NCBI RefSeq assembly: GCF_002300165.1
Contig: NZ_MLCE01000025.1
Span: forward strand, 1 to 64,000
Source: Streptomyces sp. Tue6028
GTDB lineage: Bacteria; Actinomycetota; Actinomycetes; Streptomycetales; Streptomycetaceae
Direction: 5' to 3'
DNA: 64,000 bases
Position numbers and translations under genes: made by a program. Each line of letters starts with the position of its first letter. Positions within the stretch are counted from its first letter, which is position 1. Shown here in pieces: positions 57,842-64,000 of the stretch. The notes under the pieces are model-generated. The model made no database searches and was not told the origin of the DNA. It was given only the letters and a program-made list of their open reading frames with translations.

Positions 57842-60709
57842 GTGAGCGAGATACCAGCGAAGGCCACGGAGTCCGAGGACCCGTCGGACGGCGCGAGGGC
57901 TGATGCGTCGGGCGATCCCGCGGGCCACTCGGGGGACGACTCCGTGCGCGAGACGCCCGGCGGGGCCCACTACGCGGGCGACGACCGGCGCACGACGCCC
58001 GGCGGGACGGATGCCGCGGACGGTTCCCGCAGCGGCACGAGGGCCGAGGAGGCCGTCCGTCGCGGGGCGCGGAGCGAGGAGGCCTCCCGGAGCGAGGAAG
58101 GCTCCCGGAGCGAGGCCCGGGACCAGGGCGGTTCCGCGGTCGGTGAGGCCCACGACTCCCTGCGCACGACGCCCGGCGAGGGCGACTCGGCGGGCGACGC
58201 CATGTGGCAGAGCAGCCCGCCCGGCTCGATGTACGACTACATCAAGGTCGCCTCCTTCTCCATCGGCGCCGACGGGCTGATCGACCAGTGGAGTCTGCGC
58301 GCCGAACAGCTCTTCGGCATCTCCTCCGAACGCGCCGTGGGCATGGACCCCATCGAGGCGTTCGTCACCCCCGACCGGCGTGAGTTCGGGCAGCGCAAGA
58401 TGGCGGAGATCCTGGACGGCCGCGAGTGGACGGGTGTGGTCCCGTTCCGGATGCCCGACCCCCTCGACGCCGACCCCGAGCCCCTCGGCGAGGGCGCCGA
58501 GGGGCTCGCCGAGGTCTATGTGATGCCCACCACGACGGAGGACGGCGAGCGGGCCGCCGTGTGCATCGTCGTGGACGTCCGCACCCTCCGCCGGATCGAG
58601 ACGGACCTCGCCGCCTCGCAGGCGATTTTCGGTCAATCTCCTTTCGGCTTCCTGCTGATCGACACCGACCTGCACGTCCGCCGCGCCAACCAGCGGTTCG
58701 CCTCGACCTTCGGCGGCACCGTCGACGACCACCGCGGACGCGGTGTCCACGACTACCTGCCGCACGCGGAGGCCGAACGCGTCTCGGCGACCTTGCGCCG
58801 CGTCCTGGAGACCGGCGACTCCATCACGGACATGCACGTCACCGGCCACGTCCCCGGGTCCGACGAGCGCCGCCACTGGTCCGTCAACCTGTACCGCGTG
58901 CACAGCGGAACCGGGCGCCCCATCGGCATCGCCTGGCTCGGAACCGACATCACCGCCCGCCGCGCCGCCGCCCGGGAAGCAGCCGCCGCCCGGCGCAATC
59001 TCGCCCTCCTGAACGAGGCCGGCGCCCGCATAGGCAACTCCCTCGACCTGGAGACCACCGCACGCGAACTCCTCGACGTCGTCGTCCCCGGGTTCTGCGA
59101 CCTGGCGACGGTCGACCTGTACCAAGGCCTGCTGGCCGGCGACGAGACCCCGCCGGGCCTGGCCGACGGCAGCGCCGAGCTCCGCCGCGTCGCCTTCGCC
59201 AGCGCCGTCGCCGACGCGCCGTTCGTCGGCGGGCCCGCACCGGTGGCCGTGGGCGCCGTCCACCACTACCCCTTCAACTCGCCCTGCGCGGACGCCCTGC
59301 GCACCGCGCGGCCGCAGAACATCCCGGCCGACGAGGGCGGCCTCATCCAGTCCACGCTCGCGGTCCCGATGGTCGCCCACGACACCGTCGTCGGGCTCGC
59401 CCAGTTCTCCCGCACCAAGGGCAGCGAGCCGTTCGGGGAACGCGACCGCGCGCTCGCGGTGGAGCTGGCCGCGCGTGCCGCCGTCTGCATCGACAACGCG
59501 CGCCTGTACCGCCGTGAGCACGAGCGCGCGCTGATCCTCCAGCGCTCCCTGCTGCCCCCGGGCGACCCCGAGGCGTCCGGCCTGGACATCGCGTGCCGCT
59601 ACCTGCCGGGCAACGCGGCGACCGAGGTGGGCGGCGACTGGTTCGACGTGATCGAACTTCCCGGCCACCGCACCGCGCTGGTCGTCGGCGACGTGATGGG
59701 GCGCGGGCTGCGCGCCGCCGTGGCGATGGGTGAACTGCGCACCGCCGTACGGACGCTGGCGCTGCTGGACCTGGAACCCGCCGAGGTCCTCTCGGCGCTG
59801 GACGAGATCGCCCGCGGCCTCGGCACCCCCGGCGGAGTCCAGCAGGCCACCCGCACGGCCCGCCAGCCCCGCGACGCCGACCTCTCCGAGGTGTACCTCG
59901 CGACCTGCGTGTACGCCGTCTACGACTCCGTCACGCGCCGGTGCACCTTCGCCAACGCGGGCCATCTGCCGCCCGTGCTCGTCGAACCCGGCGAGAGCGC
60001 GCTCATGCTCGACGTGCCGCCCGGGATGCCGCTCGGCGTGGGCGGCGAGCCCTTCGAGGAGGTCGAGGTCGAACTCCCCGAGGGCGCGCTGCTGGCGCTC
60101 TACACCGACGGGCTGGTCGAATCCCGCGACCATCCCCTCGACGAGGGCCTGCAGGCCTTCGTCGGCGCCCTGACCGACCCCACCCGCCCCCTGGAGGACG
60201 TCTGCGACCACGTCCTCAACACCCTCGACACCCACCATGGCGAGGACGACATCGCCCTGCTGATGGCACGTGTTCAGGGACTGCCCGCCGAGTCCGTCGG
60301 CGACTGGACGCTGCCGCGGGAGCCGCGCAGCGTGGGCCGCGCCCGCGAGTACGCGCGCACCCAGCTTCAGGCCTGGGACCTGGAGCCCCTCGTGGACACG
60401 ACGGAACTCCTCGTCAGCGAGCTGGTGACCAACGCACTGCGGTACGGCGAGGGGGAGATCAGACTCCGGCTGCTCCTCGACCGCACGCTGGTGTGCGAGG
60501 TGTGGGACGCGGGCCTCGTGCAGCCGCGCCGCCGCCGCGCCCGGGACACCGACGAGGGCGGCCGGGGCCTTCAGCTCGTCGGCCTGCTGTCCGCCGCCTG
60601 GGGCTCCCGGAGAACCCCTCGCGGAAAGACCGTGTGGTTCGAACTCCCCCTGCCGGACGGTGAATCGGGCCTGGTGGACCCGGCGGAGGCGCTTCTGAGT
60701 CTGTTCTGA
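57842..60709 (+). CDS. PAS-PAS-GAF-PP2C-HATPase signalling phosphatase
   Basis: A 955-residue cytoplasmic protein. A disordered Gly/Ser/Glu-rich head (1-125) precedes PAS1 (~130-250), PAS2 (~258-375; FGQSPFGFLLIDTDLHVRRA), GAF (~390-555), a SpoIIE-type PP2C domain (~580-816; EVGGDWFDVIELPG, VGDVMGRG, LYTDGLVES) and a C-terminal ATPase (~823-933; LLVSELVTNALRYGEG, DEGGRGLQLVGLLS). It likely senses a ligand or redox state and sets the phosphorylation of anti-anti-sigma factors. The GTG at 57842 follows GGAGGGG; the ATG at 57701 has none. A weak promoter candidate (TTGTGC-N17-TACTGC, 57756-57784) lies in the 303-nt spacer, which holds no other feature. Confidence 0.93.
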   Translation: MSEIPAKATESEDPSDGARADASGDPAGHSGDDSVRETPGGAHYAGDDRRTTPGGTDAADGSRSGTRAEEAVRRGARSEEASRSEEGSRSEARDQGGSAVGEAHDSLRTTPGEGDSAGDAMWQSSPPGSMYDYIKVASFSIGADGLIDQWSLRAEQLFGISSERAVGMDPIEAFVTPDRREFGQRKMAEILDGREWTGVVPFRMPDPLDADPEPLGEGAEGLAEVYVMPTTTEDGERAAVCIVVDVRTLRRIETDLAASQAIFGQSPFGFLLIDTDLHVRRANQRFASTFGGTVDDHRGRGVHDYLPHAEAERVSATLRRVLETGDSITDMHVTGHVPGSDERRHWSVNLYRVHSGTGRPIGIAWLGTDITARRAAAREAAAARRNLALLNEAGARIGNSLDLETTARELLDVVVPGFCDLATVDLYQGLLAGDETPPGLADGSAELRRVAFASAVADAPFVGGPAPVAVGAVHHYPFNSPCADALRTARPQNIPADEGGLIQSTLAVPMVAHDTVVGLAQFSRTKGSEPFGERDRALAVELAARAAVCIDNARLYRREHERALILQRSLLPPGDPEASGLDIACRYLPGNAATEVGGDWFDVIELPGHRTALVVGDVMGRGLRAAVAMGELRTAVRTLALLDLEPAEVLSALDEIARGLGTPGGVQQATRTARQPRDADLSEVYLATCVYAVYDSVTRRCTFANAGHLPPVLVEPGESALMLDVPPGMPLGVGGEPFEEVEVELPEGALLALYTDGLVESRDHPLDEGLQAFVGALTDPTRPLEDVCDHVLNTLDTHHGEDDIALLMARVQGLPAESVGDWTLPREPRSVGRAREYARTQLQAWDLEPLVDTTELLVSELVTNALRYGEGEIRLRLLLDRTLVCEVWDAGLVQPRRRRARDTDEGGRGLQLVGLLSAAWGSRRTPRGKTVWFELPLPDGESGLVDPAEALLSLF

Positions 60710-60790
60710 GGCGGCGCGGCCGACAACTGCTCCCGCCGTCGAGGCGCGCAGGGCCGAGGGCCCCGGCGGGTCGTGGGCAGGGGTCCCGCG

Positions 60791-62380
60791 TCAGTCGGGA
60801 CGCACCGCCCGCCGGCGCCGGGTGCGGGGACCGCCGAAGCACGCCGGACCGGCAGCGCCGGGCAGCAGGATGCCGCCGAGCACGGCACCACCGACCCCGG
60901 CGCCCTCGTACCCCCCGGCGGGGTTGCCGTGCGCCCGCACGTCCCGTTCCGCGAGGTCCCGTGCCTCGCGGCCGAGCACGTCGGCCCGCCGCACCTCGGC
61001 GAGAGCGAAGGCCCCGGCCGCCAGGAGCTGTTCGGCCGCCGCGAGACGCGTACGCGCCGCGCAGCCGACCGCCTCCCGGTTCGTGGCCACGAAGTCCTCC
61101 GCGGCACCGACCGCCGCACGGGCCGGAAGGAGGGCGTCGTCGCGCAGGGCGCGGAAACGTTCCCCGGGTACGGCGCACACCTCGGCGAGGACCACGCCCG
61201 CTTCGGCGACCTGCCGCAGCGCGTCGAGCGGATCGTACGGTCCGGCCGTGATCTCCCGGCGCACATCGACGAGCAGCGCCTCGGCGTGCGCGACCCGCAC
61301 GGGCAGTTCCCCGACGGCCCCGTCGGCGCGCGGTCCGCGCGCCTCGGCGAGATCGTCCTCCAGCGTGTCCAGTGCGGCCGGCAACCGCCCCTCCGCCGAA
61401 CCCAGTTCGCCCGCGAGACGGTCGACCCCGTCGATGAGCAGGGCGGCCTGGCCGAGGGCGCCCTCCGCCGCACGCAGAAAGGCCGCCGCCTTGCCGCCCT
61501 TGCCCCGGTCGGCGCACTGACGCGCGAGGTTGAGACGGATGGTGGCGAACACCAGCCGCTCCTTGGTGTGTTCGCGGTGGCCCGTGACCGGGGCGGTCGC
61601 GGAGCGGGCGTACCGCTTGTGCAGCTCGCCCAGCGTCGTCTCCATGGCCGGGGTCCGCGCCGCCACCGCGCGGAACCGGGTCTCCGTGAGCCCCAGCGCG
61701 GTGGCCGTGTCGTGCTCCAGGCCGCGCAGCTGGTCGAACCCGGCCGCCTCCGCGTCCAGCCGCCGCCCGGCGTCGCCGCAGTGGGCCCGGATCTCCTCCA
61801 GCGTGCCCCGGTCCTCGGCACCGCGGCCGGTCTCCTCGAGCAGCTGCCGAAGCCCGAAGGCCGCCGCGAGCTCGGACTTCGCACCGGCCAGTGCGCCCGC
61901 GTACGGCTCGACGGCCGCGTCGCCGAACTGCGCTCTGGCGCAGTCGAGTTCCTCGGCACTCGTACGGACGCAGTCGTCGGTGTCCACGAGTAACGACCGT
62001 ATCTGCCGGTCGAGTTCGGGCACGGACGTCAGTCCGGCCGGATGCCCGCCGGGTGTCGTGCGGGTCCTCGCGCGCTGCTTGCGCCGGGCGTATCCGTACG
62101 CCCCCAGCGCCGCCGCGGTGCCGACGGCGACGAGCGGAAGGACGAGGTCCCCGTTGGTCGTCCCGTCCGGTCCGTCCGAGGCCGCCGTCTCCTGGGCCAC
62201 GGCCCCGTCGGTGCCCTGCGCGTTGCGTGCCGCGGTCACCGGTGCCTCGCCGTCCTCCGTGGCCAGGGGCAGCACCAGCCACCCCACCGCCATGAGCCCC
62301 CCGAGCACGGTATGCGCCACTCGCACGGCTATGTGCGACGGGACCTGGCGCGACCGGCTTCGGCTCAGGGGCGACGTCAC
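60791..62380 (-). CDS. TPM-family-like membrane protein lacking the TPM domain
   Basis: A 529-residue protein. An N-terminal hydrophobic segment (TVLGGLMAVGWLVLPLA) is followed at ~70-90 by a second (LVLPLVAVGTAAALGAYGYA) and then a long helical cytoplasmic region rich in coiled-coil heptads, ending in a basic tail. In the related Streptomyces proteins I recall, a ~150-residue TPM domain stands between the two membrane segments; here only ~30 low-complexity residues remain. The function of the helical part is unknown. The GTG at 62380 is 7 nt after TACGCT, so leaderless. Divergent from the GH18-like gene. Confidence 0.75.
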   Translation of the reverse strand: MTSPLSRSRSRQVPSHIAVRVAHTVLGGLMAVGWLVLPLATEDGEAPVTAARNAQGTDGAVAQETAASDGPDGTTNGDLVLPLVAVGTAAALGAYGYARRKQRARTRTTPGGHPAGLTSVPELDRQIRSLLVDTDDCVRTSAEELDCARAQFGDAAVEPYAGALAGAKSELAAAFGLRQLLEETGRGAEDRGTLEEIRAHCGDAGRRLDAEAAGFDQLRGLEHDTATALGLTETRFRAVAARTPAMETTLGELHKRYARSATAPVTGHREHTKERLVFATIRLNLARQCADRGKGGKAAAFLRAAEGALGQAALLIDGVDRLAGELGSAEGRLPAALDTLEDDLAEARGPRADGAVGELPVRVAHAEALLVDVRREITAGPYDPLDALRQVAEAGVVLAEVCAVPGERFRALRDDALLPARAAVGAAEDFVATNREAVGCAARTRLAAAEQLLAAGAFALAEVRRADVLGREARDLAERDVRAHGNPAGGYEGAGVGGAVLGGILLPGAAGPACFGGPRTRRRRAVRPD

Positions 62381-62387
62381 ATTTGGG

Positions 62388-62393
62388 AGCGTA
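62388..62393 (-). promoter_or_regulatory. -10 hexamer TACGCT of the TPM-like gene
   Basis: Minus-strand hexamer ending 7 nt before the GTG at 62380; no ribosome binding site is visible. Confidence 0.5.
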
Positions 62394-62485
62394 TGGCCGC
62401 ATGCGCGCAGACGCGACCGGGGTGCGCCGAGGCGGGGACACCTAAGGTACGGGGGATACGGGGACGTACGGGAGGGGCACGGGGG

Positions 62486-64000
62486 ATGGCTACTGAGCGG
62501 GCGGATTCCGGAAACGAGGCCCGTGCGGGCGGCCCCGGTCCCGAGACGGAGACACGGCGGGGGGAGCCCGGCACGGGGACACCGGCCGCGGCATCGCCCG
62601 CCGCACCGGTCACCACCGCGCCTCCGGCGGCCCCGGGCCGTGAACCCGGTCCCGCGCCGGATCCTGTGCCGGATCCCGAACCCGGTTCTGTGCCGGATCC
62701 CGAACCCGGTTCTGTGCCGGATCCCGAACCCGGTTCTGTGCCGGATCCCGAACCCGGTTCTGTGCCGGATCCCGAACCCGGTTCTGTGCCGGATCCCGAA
62801 CCCGGTCCTGTGCCGGATCCCGCACCCGGTCCTGTGCCGGACTCCGCACCCGATGTTGCCTCCGCACCCGATACGGCGTCGGCCTCCGCACCCGCCCCTG
62901 CGCCGGCCTCCGTGACCGGTCCTGCGGCCGATCCCGTGACCGGACCTGCGACCGATCCCGCGCCGGGCCCCGCCACAGGTCCCGCGTCGGGCCCCGCGGA
63001 CATCGACACCGTGTCCGCCCCCGCGGAGACCTCGTCGGGCCGGGCGGACACCCCGGCAGGCTCCGCCGAGACCCCGCAGCACCCCACCGAGGAGCCGCCC
63101 GGGGCCGTCCGGGAGTCCGGGGCGGGAACCCGGCGCGGGCCCGTCGGGCGGCACCCGCGCCTGCGGTGGCCCAAGCGCGTGCTGCTCGCGCTGGTCCTCG
63201 TCCTGCTGGTGCCCTCCCTGGCCGCGGGCATCGCCCTGCGGGTGAACTACGCCGGAGACCCCGGGCCCGGGACCGCGACGAGGAACCGTGACGCCCTCTG
63301 GCTGGGGCACGCCTGGGTCGACGGGCGGAAGAAGGACGCGGACGTCACCTCGCTGGCGGCGCGGCTGCGGAGCACCGGCATACGCGATCTGTACGTGCAC
63401 GCGGGACCGCTGGAGCACGACGGGACCCTGCCGAGGACGGCCTACCCGCGGGCCGCGTGGCTGATCGCGGCGGTGCACCGCGAACTGCCCGGCGTACGGG
63501 TGCAGGCCTGGCTCGGCGACGCGCTGGCGAGCGAAGGGCCGCACGGGCTGCGCATGGAGCGGGCGGGGACCCGGAAGGCGGTCGTGGGCTCCACCCGGCA
63601 GATCCTGGCGGCCGGATTCGACGGCGTCCACTTCGACTTCGAGCCCCTGCACTCCGGCAACCGCGACTACCTCTCCCTCCTCGACGACCTGCGTGAGGTG
63701 ACCCGCTCCCGGCACGTCCCGCTCTCCGTCGCCGCCCACCAGATCGACCCGCTGCCGGCCGCCCACGCGGTCCGCGGCTCCCTCACGAACCACCCCAAGT
63801 GGTGGTCCCAGTGGTACTTCGGACAGGTCGCCCGCCGGGTCGACCAGATCGCCCTCATGTCGTACGACACGGCCCTTCCGATGGAGAGCCTGTACGGCGG
63901 CTACGTCGCCCAGCAGACCTCTCTCGCCCTGGAGGTCACCCCGAAGTCGACCGACCTGCTGATGGGCCTGCCGTTCTTCCACGAGGACGACATGAGCCAC
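62486..64000 (+). CDS. GH18-like putative secreted glycoside hydrolase (partial, runs off the window)
   Basis: Open from the ATG at 62486 (GGAGGGG upstream) to the end: 505 residues visible. Residues 1-220 are a Pro/Ala/Gly-rich head with PDPEPGSV repeats. One membrane segment follows (~232-255, VLLALVLVLLVPSLAAGIAL). The outer part begins with LWLGHAWVDGRKKDADVTSL and contains FDGVHFDFEP, matching the D-x3-D-x-E catalytic signature of GH18-type barrels, then LSVAAHQIDP and QIALMSYDT, the later barrel strands. It would be a membrane-anchored hydrolase outside the cell. A proline-rich head before the anchor is unusual. The 3' end is outside the window. Confidence 0.8.
   Translation, partial: MATERADSGNEARAGGPGPETETRRGEPGTGTPAAASPAAPVTTAPPAAPGREPGPAPDPVPDPEPGSVPDPEPGSVPDPEPGSVPDPEPGSVPDPEPGSVPDPEPGPVPDPAPGPVPDSAPDVASAPDTASASAPAPAPASVTGPAADPVTGPATDPAPGPATGPASGPADIDTVSAPAETSSGRADTPAGSAETPQHPTEEPPGAVRESGAGTRRGPVGRHPRLRWPKRVLLALVLVLLVPSLAAGIALRVNYAGDPGPGTATRNRDALWLGHAWVDGRKKDADVTSLAARLRSTGIRDLYVHAGPLEHDGTLPRTAYPRAAWLIAAVHRELPGVRVQAWLGDALASEGPHGLRMERAGTRKAVVGSTRQILAAGFDGVHFDFEPLHSGNRDYLSLLDDLREVTRSRHVPLSVAAHQIDPLPAAHAVRGSLTNHPKWWSQWYFGQVARRVDQIALMSYDTALPMESLYGGYVAQQTSLALEVTPKSTDLLMGLPFFHEDDMSH
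62669..62836 (+). repeat. 24-bp in-frame minisatellite, seven units
   Basis: Seven contiguous 24-bp units beginning CCGGATCCCGAACCC encode PDPEPGSV. Units 1-5 (62669-62788) are identical; unit 6 has one change and unit 7 two. A diverged eighth unit follows. Recent expansion by slippage or recombination is likely. Confidence 0.95.

Noticed and set aside
57248..60238. 996-residue frame antisense to the PP2C protein
   Set aside because: Shadow of a high-GC gene; no motifs, repetitive Val/Arg/Gly composition.
62669..62836. CRISPR-like array
   Set aside because: Units are contiguous, in frame and have no spacers.
62381..64000. In-frame extension of the TPM-like protein over the minisatellite on the minus strand
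   Set aside because: It is antisense to the GH18-like gene and consists of Gly/Arg repeats; the leaderless start at 62380 is better.

Overview
The window is very GC-rich (almost every third codon position is G or C) and carries actinobacterial, specifically Streptomyces-like, markers: a WhiB-family protein, roadblock/LC7 proteins, several SpoIIE-type PP2C phosphatases and serine-kinase-like ATPases, many GTG/TTG starts, promoters placed for leaderless mRNAs, and the chromosomal core run fumarase II, fumarase I, wbl, glpX, xseB-xseA, ispH, ppgK, ychF. I read it as a piece of the core chromosome of a Streptomyces or close relative. Gene order is the main support, and no database search was possible.

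Layout. 1-1.5 kb: the tail of a repeat-rich protein and two roadblock genes. 1.5-5.3 kb: a PadR-controlled ABC exporter operon (padR, ATPase, FtsX-like permease) with a palindromic operator. 5.3-6.7 kb: an SPFH membrane protein with a ribbon-helix-helix partner. 6.9-9.2 kb: a class A penicillin-binding protein. 9.3-15.6 kb: a sugar island (binding protein, two permeases, GH1 beta-glucosidase) divergent from a LacI regulator, with paired 14-bp operators between them. 15.6-17.9 kb: an SDR/LysR pair bracketed by remnants of an IS982-type element and next to a small inverted-repeat element. 18.4-22.8 kb: one very large secreted protein combining a propeller-like region, a lytic-transglycosylase-like domain, a golvesin-like domain and a C-terminal NucA/NucB-type nuclease domain. 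23-28.8 kb: a DUF6461 protein, catalase, a PP2C phosphatase operon and a DUF402 protein.

28.9-44.3 kb is housekeeping: both fumarases, a DUF1707 protein, wblI, glpX, a nitroreductase-family protein, exonuclease VII, an APC permease, ispH, polyphosphate glucokinase and ychF, separated by strong convergent hairpins and two blocks of degenerate intergenic tandem repeats. 44.3-64 kb is accessory: a Uma2 nuclease, an SNF2 helicase with an N-terminal helix-hairpin-helix, an SMP-30-like secreted protein controlled by a divergent MarR regulator, a secreted GH65 hydrolase, a threonine-synthase-like enzyme, a DUF4190/septum-formation protein, a GntR regulator, small SPOR-like and Nudix proteins, a second phosphatase cluster, a protein that looks like a TPM-family protein without its TPM domain, and the start of a GH18-like protein with a nearly perfect 24-bp minisatellite.

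Three themes stand out. (1) Thirteen genes have a TAnnnT -10 hexamer ending 6-7 nt before the start codon, which predicts leaderless transcripts. (2) Tandem repeats occur both in frame (four proteins) and between genes (four blocks). (3) Several regulator genes sit beside clear dyad operators (PadR, RHH, LacI, LysR, MarR, GntR). The strongest candidate for an undescribed system is the large secreted transglycosylase-nuclease protein.
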